Positions 36,426 through 45,008 of a DNA stretch of 64,000 nucleotides are shown piece by piece. Numbering within the stretch: position 1 is the stretch's first letter; every line of letters begins with the position of its first letter. Source of the stretch: an uncultured Alphaproteobacteria bacterium (lineage in GTDB: Bacteria; Pseudomonadota; Alphaproteobacteria; HIMB59); assembly GCA_902610175.1 (NCBI GenBank), contig CACLUR010000004.1, forward strand, positions 60,598 through 124,597. The letters are read 5' to 3'. A model generated the notes under the pieces. The model searched no databases. It had not been told where the DNA came from and saw only the letters and a list, made by a program, of their open reading frames with translations. The translations under genes and the position numbers were made by a program.

Positions 36426-37217
36426 TTAAAAATGGTAAACCGGGCCGCTACCTTTACCAATTTTATACAAACTTCCTTTAATTATGGCTCTTTTTATATA
36501 ATTTCTTGATTTTTTGACAGAATTTAAAATATCTTCACCTAAAGCTAAATTCGAAGCAATTGCTGACGATAAGGTACACCCAGTTCCATGTGTGTTTTTA
36601 CTTTTAATGATACTAGACTCAAAAAAGTGAATTTTTTTATTTTTTTTTATAAATAGACAGTCGAATATTTTTCCATTTTTAATTAAACCTTTGATCAGTA
36701 TATCCTTAGCGCCAATTTTTTCTAAAATTTGAATTGCATTAATCATATCATCTTTACTATTAATCTTGGTATTTGTAAGAATTTCTGCCTCCTTCAAATT
36801 AGGAGTAATTATCATAGATTTTGTTATAAGGTTTTTAGTTAAACTTGATATAGCGCTTTTCTTTAAGAGTAAATAACCAGATGTTGAAACCATAACAGGG
36901 TCTAAAACAACTTTAGATATTTTATAGTTGTCAATAAATTTTGAAATTTCTTGAATAATTTTTTTATCACTTAACATACCAATCTTTATTGAGTCTGGTT
37001 TAATATCACTACACGTCGTATTAAGTTGTTCTCTTATGAACTTTGGGGTTGTATTAAAAATACTTTTGACCTCTTGAGTGTTTTGTGCAGTTAAAGCAGT
37101 AATTACAGACATCGCATAACATTTAAAGTATGTTATAGTTTTAATGTCAGCTTGGATACCTGCCCCTCCTGATGAGTCAGATCCTGCAATTGTTAATACA
37201 GTTTTATATCTTTTCAT
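36426..37217 (-). CDS. thiD: Hydroxymethylpyrimidine/phosphomethylpyrimidine kinase
   Basis: The 263-residue ribokinase-fold protein phosphorylates HMP and HMP-P. It opens LTIAGSDSSGGAGIQADIKT (residues about 8-27, abbreviated) and ends with the anion-hole segment THGTGCTLSSAIASNLA. It overlaps thiE by 14 bases and is last of the thiV-M-E-D unit, presumably under the same TPP riboswitch. Confidence 0.92.
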   Translation of the reverse strand: MKRYKTVLTIAGSDSSGGAGIQADIKTITYFKCYAMSVITALTAQNTQEVKSIFNTTPKFIREQLNTTCSDIKPDSIKIGMLSDKKIIQEISKFIDNYKISKVVLDPVMVSTSGYLLLKKSAISSLTKNLITKSMIITPNLKEAEILTNTKINSKDDMINAIQILEKIGAKDILIKGLIKNGKIFDCLFIKKNKKIHFFESSIIKSKNTHGTGCTLSSAIASNLALGEDILNSVKKSRNYIKRAIIKGSLYKIGKGSGPVYHF

Positions 37218-37827
37218 AACTTGAAATAATTTTACTTACATCCATGCAATTCTTTTTAATATTACCTTTTAACAAAGAGGATATCATAGCAACTCCATGG
37301 ATTTTTAGTTTAAGTATACTATTTACATCACTAATATTAATTCCTCCTATTGCTATTAAAGGAATTTTTGTAGCATTAGCACAAGTTTTAAGCCCACTTA
37401 AACCAAAATAATTTTTCATTTCTTTTTTTGTATTAGAAGAGAAGGCTGAAACACCTATGTAGTCAACTCCCTTTAACTTTTTTACCTTTATGAATTCATT
37501 TTTATTACTTGCTGAAACTCCTATTATAGATTTTCTTCCCAATATTTTTCTAGCTTGATTATAGGGTAAATCATCCATACCAACATGTGCACCATGAGCA
37601 TTTATAGATTTTGCAATATCCACACGATCATTGACAATGAGAGTTTTTTTAAATTTAACACAATCTTTTTTTAAATCTTTTCCTAAGTTGTATAAATCAA
37701 TTGTTTTTAAATTTTTAAACCTTAATTGAATACAATCGACCTTACTCTCAAATATTATTTTCAAATAATTATCCAACTTACTTAATGGTGTAAGTTTATC
37801 GTCAGTAACAAAACAAAATTTAAACAC
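37204..37827 (-). CDS. thiE: Thiamine-phosphate synthase
   Basis: The 207-residue TIM-barrel protein joins HMP-PP to THZ-P. Visible marks are QLRFK (about 38-42), LIVNDRVDIA, HGAHVGMDDLP, IGVSASN and IAIGGINISDV. It is short but complete for the family. It overlaps thiM by eight bases and thiD by 14, so all three are coupled. Confidence 0.9.
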   Translation of the reverse strand: MFKFCFVTDDKLTPLSKLDNYLKIIFESKVDCIQLRFKNLKTIDLYNLGKDLKKDCVKFKKTLIVNDRVDIAKSINAHGAHVGMDDLPYNQARKILGRKSIIGVSASNKNEFIKVKKLKGVDYIGVSAFSSNTKKEMKNYFGLSGLKTCANATKIPLIAIGGINISDVNSILKLKIHGVAMISSLLKGNIKKNCMDVSKIISSYEKI

Positions 37828-38620
37828 TGCTAATTTTTAAATTATCTAAAATCTCTTTTTCAGTAATATTATTTAATTTGTTTAAGAAATTTACTTGAAA
37901 ATCACCTGGGCCCTCAGATTTTGATGCTGCGAGTTCTCCTGCAATTGAAAAAATAGCTGCAGAACTTATGGCTGATTTATATAAACTTTCTCCAACAGCG
38001 GCAAATGCTCCAACAATACATGATAATGAACAGCCAATAGCTGTAACTTTTGTCATTACACTCGATCCATTTGAAATTTTAGTGACATTATCTTCATAGA
38101 TAATAAAGTCATCACTACCGCTTATAAATACAACACAATTATTCTCGTTAGATAAAATTTTTCCAGACTCAATAGCTGCGTGGCTTTCAATTGATGAGTC
38201 AACTCCCTTTGAAGATATTTTATTTTGATCTACTAGTGATTGAATTTCAGATGCGTTTCCTCTAATAATTAATTTTTTAGAGCTTTTAATAATGTCAAGA
38301 GAAGTTTGTGTTCTTAATTTACTCGCACCTGAGCCAACAGGGTCTAATATGATTGGTTTTTCTTGTTCAACGTAATATTTAGAAGCCTCTAAAAAGCTAG
38401 GCCTCCAATTATCGTCTAACGTTCCAATATTATTAACAAGACAAGACGATATAGCTGCTATTTCTTTAAGTTCATTTGTTGCATGAGACATCAGCGGAGA
38501 TGCTCCGATAGAGAGAAGAATATTAGCGTTTATGTTCATTGCAACGTAATTAGTTATACAATGCACGAGCGCTCCTTTTTCCCTTAGGTTTTTTAAATCA
38601 TTATAAATATGTTCCATCAT
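37820..38620 (-). CDS. thiM: Hydroxyethylthiazole kinase
   Basis: The 266-residue protein phosphorylates hydroxyethylthiazole. It has HCITNYVAMNINANILLSIG (about 20-39, split) and SPLMSHA near the N-terminus, ILDPVGSGAS in the middle and VTAIGCSLSCIVGAF, with the catalytic Cys, near residue 195. ThiM works in salvage, so the cell takes up the thiazole half. It overlaps the transporter gene by four bases (ATGA). Confidence 0.9.
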   Translation of the reverse strand: MMEHIYNDLKNLREKGALVHCITNYVAMNINANILLSIGASPLMSHATNELKEIAAISSCLVNNIGTLDDNWRPSFLEASKYYVEQEKPIILDPVGSGASKLRTQTSLDIIKSSKKLIIRGNASEIQSLVDQNKISSKGVDSSIESHAAIESGKILSNENNCVVFISGSDDFIIYEDNVTKISNGSSVMTKVTAIGCSLSCIVGAFAAVGESLYKSAISSAAIFSIAGELAASKSEGPGDFQVNFLNKLNNITEKEILDNLKISSV

Positions 38621-40002
38621 ACTCCTTTCTTTTTCATAAATAGTGTCAATATTGTCGAAAATAAAATTGGCACTAAAAATGATGAAAATAATTTATAGTT
38701 ATTGATAAATGTTAAATTAATATTTAGAAGATCACTCATTATATTTTTACTGAATGAGGGGTCAGGAAATATTAATACTCCCAGTAGTAAGCTCAAAAAA
38801 GAAATAATGTATATTTGTTTAGTAGTGATATTAAAACCAAATAATCCCAACAAAAAAGGTAAAACTAAACAACAACAAATTAAATCGGCAATTAAGAACA
38901 CGTATAAGACATTGTAGCCTTGTGAAGATAGTATGAAAACTGCCACCAAGAAAACAATAATAAAGTATAAATTTGAAGAGGATTTTAAGGAGTAACTTGT
39001 GCTCAGGGAGACAATCTGAGAATTTATCGCATTAATTAATGTATCAATACTACTCAATACAAGGGAAGTAGCTAATATTACAAAAATGTATTTTATAAAT
39101 GCAGTCTCGAGTAAACCGAAAAGTTTCACAAATGTTAAATCAGGATCATCCATTGCGTAAAGTGAGATTGAAACTAGTCCTGAGTATCCAATGAAATAAA
39201 CAATTATAAATATAATTAAAGCAGATATAACTAAACCAATACTAAGTGTATTATTATCTTTAGCAGCATAAATTCTTTGCCAATTACCATGGTGAAAAAG
39301 ATTGGTAAATGTAACTGCTATTAAAAAAGTCAAACCTGTTATCCATAAGAATTGATTATTAAAATCAAATAAATGTTTATTTTCGATCATAAATGAAGAG
39401 TTATTTGAAAAGTCTTGGAATGGAATTTTAAAAACTAAAAACAAACAAATTCCTATAATGAATATGAATTGAATTAAATCGGTGAATATTGTTGCCGACA
39501 AACCTCCAATTAGAACGTACGATAAAGCAATAAATATAATTATCATTGAAGAAATCCAATAAGGTGTATTATTTAAAAAATTAAAGAACTTTGAGATAGC
39601 TGTAATTTCAGCTATTAAGAAAACTGTCATATAAACTAACGAAACTATTATAACAAAGTGGGATAAGTTCTTGCCAAACCGATTTTCGATACAATCGTGA
39701 AAGCCTGTTGAGTTTGGAAAAACCTTTCTTACATATTTTCCTATAAAGATGAATAAAACTAAAGGCATCGCAGCTCCAAGTGCATAACCAATCACATTAC
39801 CCATTCCACCCCAAGTAGCTGCTGCGGCAGGCGAAAATATTATCCAAAAACCCAATGCAGAAGATACAAAAGAAGATATTGAAAAAAATAAGTTATATTT
39901 ATTTTTAATAACGAACTTATCATCTGATAATTCATTTTTTTTCAAAAAAAAGAATGACGCAGTAAAAATTAATCCAAAAAAAATTAAAAAAAGAATTTCC
40001 AT
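38617..40002 (-). CDS. thiV: Sodium:solute symporter, probable thiamine-precursor transporter (ThiV-like)
   Basis: The 461-residue protein has about 12-13 hydrophobic segments and SSS-family features (GYALGAAMPLVLFIFIGKYV early, GGLSATIFTDLIQFIF in the middle). In SAR11, ThiV is a sodium symporter behind a TPP riboswitch, proposed to import HMP. Here it lies directly after a TPP riboswitch and before thiM-thiE-thiD, so the role as transporter of HMP, thiazole or a similar precursor is well supported by context. The exact substrate is inference. Confidence 0.78.
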   Translation of the reverse strand: MEILFLIFFGLIFTASFFFLKKNELSDDKFVIKNKYNLFFSISSFVSSALGFWIIFSPAAAATWGGMGNVIGYALGAAMPLVLFIFIGKYVRKVFPNSTGFHDCIENRFGKNLSHFVIIVSLVYMTVFLIAEITAISKFFNFLNNTPYWISSMIIIFIALSYVLIGGLSATIFTDLIQFIFIIGICLFLVFKIPFQDFSNNSSFMIENKHLFDFNNQFLWITGLTFLIAVTFTNLFHHGNWQRIYAAKDNNTLSIGLVISALIIFIIVYFIGYSGLVSISLYAMDDPDLTFVKLFGLLETAFIKYIFVILATSLVLSSIDTLINAINSQIVSLSTSYSLKSSSNLYFIIVFLVAVFILSSQGYNVLYVFLIADLICCCLVLPFLLGLFGFNITTKQIYIISFLSLLLGVLIFPDPSFSKNIMSDLLNINLTFINNYKLFSSFLVPILFSTILTLFMKKKGV

Positions 40003-40028
40003 CTAATTTGTTCTTGTTTTAAAAGTAT

Positions 40029-40114
40029 TTAAGGGAAACTTCCTACGCCAGAATTACCTGGATCAGGTTCTAGGGTTAAGTATTACCTTTCTCAGCCTTT
40101 CAGCACCCCTTAAA
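40029..40114 (-). promoter_or_regulatory. TPP (THI-box) riboswitch
   Basis: On the minus strand the leader shows the conserved parts in order: AGGGGTGCTG, GGCTGAGAAAGGTAATAC, ACCCTAGAACCTGATC, then GGTAATTCTGGCGTAGGAA. It ends about 25-30 bases before the transporter start, so binding of TPP could cover the ribosome site. It should control the whole thiV-M-E-D operon. Confidence 0.95.
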
Positions 40115-40188
40115 TTTTAATTATATCAAACTAACTTAAATAAATCAATTATCTTTACTAAAAACAAATTTAATATTAAAAACATCAC

Positions 40189-41679
40189 ATGAAAATAATT
40201 GAAAACTTCTTTGACTCTAAAGGAATATCTAGTAATTCAGAAGACTACATAAAATTATATAAACCTAGTACGGGTGAGGAATATGCGCATGTTCCAAAAA
40301 CAACAAGAGATGAGTTTGAAAAAATTATTAATAAAATGAAATTAGCACAACCTTTATGGGCTAATACACCCATTACGAAAAGAAGTGAAATTTTATTTAA
40401 ATTTAAAAATTTAATTGAAAAAAATTTTGATTTAATAGCAAAAATAATATCTGAAGAGCATGGCAAGGTTTTTTCTGATGCTAAAGGATCTTTACAAAGA
40501 GGTCTTGAAGTAGTTGACTTTGCATGCGGTATTCCTCATTTATTGAAAGGAAATCACTCAATTAACGTTGGAACAAACGTAGATTTGTTTGATATTAAGC
40601 AACCTTTAGGAATTTGTGCTGGTATTACACCATTTAATTTCCCAGCTATGGTTCCAATGTGGATGTTTCCATTATCTATAGCGTGTGGAAATGCCTTTAT
40701 GCTAAAACCTTCTGAGAAAGTTCCTCAATGCTCTTTAAAACTTGCAGAGTTAATGAGTGAAGCTGGTCTACCTGATAACGTCCTCACGGTCGTAAATGGC
40801 GATAAAAATATTGTAGATCTAATACTTCAGTGTGAAGATATTTCTTCAGTAAGTTTTGTTGGCTCAACACCTGTTGCAAAGTACATTTACACCGAATGTT
40901 CAAAAACAAATAAAAGAGTTCAAGCTCTTGGTGGTGCTAAAAACCATATGCTTATAATGGAAGACGCGAATTTAGAGGATGCAGTAAATGGACTAATTGG
41001 AGCAGCTTTTGGATCTGCTGGTGAACGTTGTATGGCAACATCAGTTGCTATGCCTGTTGGAAATATTCAAAAACCATTTATGGATTTGCTAAAGGAGAAG
41101 GCAAGTAAAATCAAAGTTGGGGAGTCTTTAGACCCACAAAGTGAAATGGGACCTCTCATTACAAAAGAACACAAACAAAAAGTTCTATCATATATTGAAA
41201 AAGGTGTTCAAGAGGGTGCAAAATTAGAGTTAGATGGAAGAGGAATTAGTCTTCAAGGTTATGAAAATGGTAATTTTGTTGGTCCTACAATATTTAATAA
41301 TGTTACTGATGGTATGACTATATACAAAGAAGAGATTTTTGGCCCTGTTTTATCTGTCCTTAATATGAATAATTTCGAAGAGGCTATAAAACTGATTAAT
41401 AAACATCAGTTTGGCAATGGCACTTCTATTTATACATCAAGTGGTTCATTAGCGAGAAATTTTATGAAAAATGTCCAAATAGGAATGGTTGGGATAAACA
41501 TTCCTATTCCAGTTCCAATGTCTTTTTATACTTTTGGTGGCTGGAAAGGTTCAATATTTGGTGGTCATGGAATGCATGGAGAAGAAGGGATTAATTTTTA
41601 TACCAAACGTAAGACAATAACATCGAGATGGCCAGATGATGTCGCAGGGGCTTCACTCAACATGCCAACTATGAAATAA
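40189..41679 (+). CDS. mmsA: Methylmalonate-semialdehyde dehydrogenase (CoA-acylating)
   Basis: The 496-residue aldehyde dehydrogenase has the MmsA pattern: GICAGITPFNFPAMVPMWMFP (split as ITPFNFPAMVPMW, about 145-157), SFVGSTPVAKYIY, and the catalytic Cys in GSAGERCMATS (about 283). It acts in valine, thymine or inositol breakdown, giving propionyl-CoA or acetyl-CoA. It is divergent from the thiamine operon; the next gene on the same strand follows at six bases. Confidence 0.9.
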   Translation: MKIIENFFDSKGISSNSEDYIKLYKPSTGEEYAHVPKTTRDEFEKIINKMKLAQPLWANTPITKRSEILFKFKNLIEKNFDLIAKIISEEHGKVFSDAKGSLQRGLEVVDFACGIPHLLKGNHSINVGTNVDLFDIKQPLGICAGITPFNFPAMVPMWMFPLSIACGNAFMLKPSEKVPQCSLKLAELMSEAGLPDNVLTVVNGDKNIVDLILQCEDISSVSFVGSTPVAKYIYTECSKTNKRVQALGGAKNHMLIMEDANLEDAVNGLIGAAFGSAGERCMATSVAMPVGNIQKPFMDLLKEKASKIKVGESLDPQSEMGPLITKEHKQKVLSYIEKGVQEGAKLELDGRGISLQGYENGNFVGPTIFNNVTDGMTIYKEEIFGPVLSVLNMNNFEEAIKLINKHQFGNGTSIYTSSGSLARNFMKNVQIGMVGINIPIPVPMSFYTFGGWKGSIFGGHGMHGEEGINFYTKRKTITSRWPDDVAGASLNMPTMK

Positions 41680-41685
41680 TGAATT

Positions 41686-41967
41686 ATGGACAAATTTAAA
41701 GATAGACAAAAAGCCTTTGAAGCAGAGCAAAGCCAAAAAGAGCAAACAGAATTTGAAAAAAGAAATTCAAGAAACAAAATCTTTGCTCAATACATTTTAG
41801 ATGATATTGGACAATCCGATAATTCAGAATTACTGAGAGAAATAATATTATCTGATCTTGAGGAACCAGGAGATGAAGACATAATACGTAAAGCCTTAGA
41901 TGTATTAGCTCAAAATAATGGTAGTCTGACTAGAGAAGATCTAGTAAAAAAACTCTCAGAAATATAA
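41686..41967 (+). CDS. F1-ATPase inhibitor zeta subunit (DUF1476 family)
   Basis: The 93-residue charged, helical protein starts with KFKDRQKAFEAEQ, the conserved DUF1476 opening, and has DLEEPGDEDIIRKAL in the second half. In Paracoccus this protein blocks reverse rotation of the F1F0-ATPase. The family is essentially alphaproteobacterial and supports the placement of this genome. It follows mmsA by six bases. Confidence 0.85.
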   Translation: MDKFKDRQKAFEAEQSQKEQTEFEKRNSRNKIFAQYILDDIGQSDNSELLREIILSDLEEPGDEDIIRKALDVLAQNNGSLTREDLVKKLSEI

Positions 41968-41968
41968 T

Positions 41969-42409
41969 CTACCAAGACCCATTATTTTGCATACTGGCCC
42001 AAGGCTCTTTTATTTCAAGGCTCACACCTTTTTGAAGTAACTCTATTGATATGCCGTCTGGTGATTTTATGAATGCCATATATCCATCTCTAGGAGGTCT
42101 GTTTATCACAACATCCTTTTTAATCAGATTTTCACATACTTGATAAATATTATCTACTCTAAAAGCTAGATGACCAAAATTTCTGCCACCTTTGTACTCT
42201 TCTTTGTCCCAATTGTAAGTTAATTCTAAAAGAGGTTTCTTTTTACTATCAGCAGTGTCTTTATCATCAGGAGCACAAAGAAAAATTAGAGTAAATCGAC
42301 CCTTTTCACTCTCTTTTCTCGAGTATTCAATTAGTCCTAATTTATTACAATAAAAGTCAAGTGATTGCTCAATATCACTTACTCGAACCATTGTGTGCAA
42401 ATATTCCAT
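41969..42409 (-). CDS. gloA: Lactoylglutathione lyase (glyoxalase I)
   Basis: The 146-residue VOC protein has the metal ligands in LHTMVRVSD (His), LLELTYNWD (Glu), GHLAFRVDN (His) and ISIELLQ (Glu). It turns the methylglyoxal-glutathione hemithioacetal into lactoylglutathione. Length is a little above the usual 130-135. It is convergent with the zeta-subunit gene, one base apart. Confidence 0.87.
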   Translation of the reverse strand: MEYLHTMVRVSDIEQSLDFYCNKLGLIEYSRKESEKGRFTLIFLCAPDDKDTADSKKKPLLELTYNWDKEEYKGGRNFGHLAFRVDNIYQVCENLIKKDVVINRPPRDGYMAFIKSPDGISIELLQKGVSLEIKEPWASMQNNGSW

Positions 42410-42451
42410 TAAGATTAAATATCAAAAAATTTTAAATCTGTCTAAAAATTT

Positions 42452-43324
42452 CTAAAATTGCTTATTGCTTCCAAGGACTATTTTTTTTCGAAGGACAGTT
42501 TCACGATAAAAAATATATCCGACTGAAAGTAAAATTAATGGACCTCCTAGTAGCACCTCTTTTGAGAGAAACTCACCAAAAAAAATATAACCGATGACAA
42601 ATGCCCAAACAACAGAAGTGAAGTCTAAAGGAGCAAGAACAGAGGCTTCTGCTAATTGAAAAGATTTTGTAAGACAAAATTGAGCAGTAAAACCTAAAAA
42701 ACCCGAAGCAATTAGAAAAACTAAGTCTAAATTATTTGGCCAAATCCAATCATCACTATAGAAAAATAAACTTGAAACTGTTCCAAATAAAGTAAAGGCC
42801 CATACCGTTAAAATATTATTATTAGTTATTAATATTTTTTTTAGAATTATCACTGCCATTGACAAAAATATACTAGCTAAAAGTGGTAAAACAGAATAGT
42901 TGTTTAATAAATTCACGTCCGGTTTCAAAATAATTACTACTCCTATAAAACCAATAATAATTGCAATTACCCTCCTATATCCAATTTTTTCACCCAGAAA
43001 AAAAATTGATAATATAGATATAAAAAAAACAGATGAAAAACTGATTGTTTGCATTTCGATCAGCGGAACATATCTAAGAGATATGAAGAAAAGACTCATT
43101 GCTGAAATTCCTACTAAACCTCTAAAAAAATGAAGTTTATAATTGTTAATAGAAGATATTTTTAGATTTAAATAATAAATGACAACTATCAATGGAATAA
43201 GAGCAAATAGATTTCTGAAAAAAACTACCTCAAATAATGGTAAGTTGTCGCCTGTTGCTTTTATACATACACTCATTAAAACAAAAAAAAGGACGGACAA
43301 AGACTTGTAGATAAATGCTGACAT
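42452..43324 (-). CDS. EamA/DMT-family permease
   Basis: The 290-residue protein has ten hydrophobic segments in two five-helix halves. SFSSVFFISILSIFFLGEKI and its second-half counterpart LDFTSVVWAFVIGYIFFGE are the EamA repeat marks. It probably exports or imports a small metabolite. The substrate cannot be told from sequence or neighbours. Confidence 0.8.
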   Translation of the reverse strand: MSAFIYKSLSVLFFVLMSVCIKATGDNLPLFEVVFFRNLFALIPLIVVIYYLNLKISSINNYKLHFFRGLVGISAMSLFFISLRYVPLIEMQTISFSSVFFISILSIFFLGEKIGYRRVIAIIIGFIGVVIILKPDVNLLNNYSVLPLLASIFLSMAVIILKKILITNNNILTVWAFTLFGTVSSLFFYSDDWIWPNNLDLVFLIASGFLGFTAQFCLTKSFQLAEASVLAPLDFTSVVWAFVIGYIFFGEFLSKEVLLGGPLILLSVGYIFYRETVLRKKIVLGSNKQF

Positions 43325-43352
43325 GTGGTTAATCTAAATATATTAAATATGA

Positions 43353-44138
43353 ATGAATTTACTAATAGTTAATGGATATGACAAAAACGGATGGGGTAAA
43401 CTAGCTAGATATGGATTACAACCAATATGTGAGTTTTACAGAGACCAACTAAAAATAATTAATTCAAAAATAAAAACTACATTCATTTATCCCTCGATGA
43501 ACTTAGATGAAAATTATGATGAAAGTTTCATCAAATCATTTACTGGCATTGTATGGACAGGCTCGAGTCTCAATATTTATGATAATACAAGAGAAATTAA
43601 AAACCAAATTTCTCTCATGAAAAAATTATCAAAGTTAAAGGTAAATATGTTTGGTAGTTGTTGGGGTATGCAACTTTTTACTGTCGCAAATGGTGGCGCA
43701 GTTAAAAAAAATCCTAAAGGTAGAGAAATTGGAATAGCCTATAATATAAGTATTAATAAATATGGTGCGCATCATCCAATGTACAAAGATAAGCCCTTGA
43801 TATTTGATGCTTTTGCTTCTCATATTGACCATATATCCCAAAAGCCTAATAGATCTCATGTTCTGTCAGACAATCATTACTCAATTCAGTCTCTTGTAAG
43901 CAATAAATTTTGGGGTACCCAATATCATCCTGAATTTAATTTTAAATACACAGGACAAATTTTAAATGCAAGAAAAAATATTTTACTCAAAGAAAAACTG
44001 TTTAGTAAAAATCAAATACAAGGGTTAATCAAAGACTTTAAAAGACCTAATAACAAGAGTTATAGTCAATCTTTGTTAAAAGATACGTTAAGACACAAAG
44101 AATTAAAAAATTGGCTAAGTTATTTGAGAAAGAATTAG
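43353..44138 (+). CDS. Class I glutamine amidotransferase-like protein
   Basis: The 261-residue protein has the GATase triad: Cys in FGSCWGMQLF (about 102) and His-Glu in GTQYHPEFNF (about 190). The fold is like the amidotransferase domain of GMP synthase but no synthase domain follows. Such free domains act on gamma-glutamyl compounds or serve unknown partners. It ends four bases inside the convergent LOG gene. A role in hydrolysing a gamma-glutamyl amide would match region 1 but is speculative. Confidence 0.78.
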   Translation: MNLLIVNGYDKNGWGKLARYGLQPICEFYRDQLKIINSKIKTTFIYPSMNLDENYDESFIKSFTGIVWTGSSLNIYDNTREIKNQISLMKKLSKLKVNMFGSCWGMQLFTVANGGAVKKNPKGREIGIAYNISINKYGAHHPMYKDKPLIFDAFASHIDHISQKPNRSHVLSDNHYSIQSLVSNKFWGTQYHPEFNFKYTGQILNARKNILLKEKLFSKNQIQGLIKDFKRPNNKSYSQSLLKDTLRHKELKNWLSYLRKN

Positions 44139-44686
44139 TATAAATCTTTAAATTCTTTTAGATTATTACAAACTGAAAATAAATCTTTAAAGTTTTTATA
44201 AGCAAATTTGGAGTTCATTACTTTCTTGTATTGATTAATTATATCAGACCAATAATTATTATAATTAAACAAAATACATTTTTTACCCTTTATAACACCC
44301 AATTGAAGAGCGCTGATTACTAAACTAATTTCTTCTATTGTGCCCCCACCCCCGGGTAAAGCGACAAAACTATCTGACAATTGTAGAAACTTTTTTTTTC
44401 TTTGCTCCATTGTTTTCGTAACATATATTTTGTTAATTTTTGTGTGAATTTTCTCACGCTTATCTAGAAAAGATGGGATGATACCAGTTACATGGGCGTT
44501 ATATTTTAATGCTGTCTTAGCAACAACACCCATTAATCCATTCTCTCCCCCTCCATAAACAATATTATAGTCATTTTGTGCTAGATATTTTGTAACTGTT
44601 ATAGCTAAATCTTTAAAATTTTTGTTTGATCCAAACATAGATCCGCAAAAGACGGCAACTTTATGTTTAGAATTTTTTAATTTCAT
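44135..44686 (-). CDS. LOG-family protein (nucleoside monophosphate phosphoribohydrolase)
   Basis: The 183-residue protein has VFCGSMFGSN near the start, YGGGENGLMG in the middle and the active-site PGGGGTIEE (about 108-116). LOG proteins split AMP or cytokinin-type nucleotides into base and ribose phosphate. Role in this cell probably nucleotide housekeeping. Confidence 0.87.
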   Translation of the reverse strand: MKLKNSKHKVAVFCGSMFGSNKNFKDLAITVTKYLAQNDYNIVYGGGENGLMGVVAKTALKYNAHVTGIIPSFLDKREKIHTKINKIYVTKTMEQRKKKFLQLSDSFVALPGGGGTIEEISLVISALQLGVIKGKKCILFNYNNYWSDIINQYKKVMNSKFAYKNFKDLFSVCNNLKEFKDLY

Positions 44687-44717
44687 ATAGATTTACTGTA
44701 CAACAATATTGAAAAAA

Positions 44718-45008
44718 ATGACTAAAAAAAATAACACTGAAGAGCTTAAAAAAGTAAGAAAGAAAATTGATAATATTGATAACAAGATTATTGAGCTGAT
44801 TGGTGATAGATTTAAAGAAATACACAAAGTCACTAAATTAAAGGAAAGTAGAGAAGAAATAATTGATCACGAAAGAATTACTCATATATTAAAGTCTGTT
44901 CAATCAAAAGCAAAAAAAAATAAAATTGACGCTGAAATAATTGTTAGAATTTGGCAAATTTTTATACAAGAAGCTATTAAACTAGAGTCTGCAAAAATAA
45001 AAAAATAA
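44718..45008 (+). CDS. Chorismate mutase (AroQ type)
   Basis: The 96-residue all-helical protein matches AroQ: RKKIDNIDNKIIELIGDR with the active-site Arg near the start, then VTKLKES and an IWQIFIQEAIKLE end helix. It turns chorismate into prephenate for Phe and Tyr. ATG 44718 is preferred over a TTG nine bases upstream. It is convergent with the antiporter operon and ends directly at it. Confidence 0.87.
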   Translation: MTKKNNTEELKKVRKKIDNIDNKIIELIGDRFKEIHKVTKLKESREEIIDHERITHILKSVQSKAKKNKIDAEIIVRIWQIFIQEAIKLESAKIKK

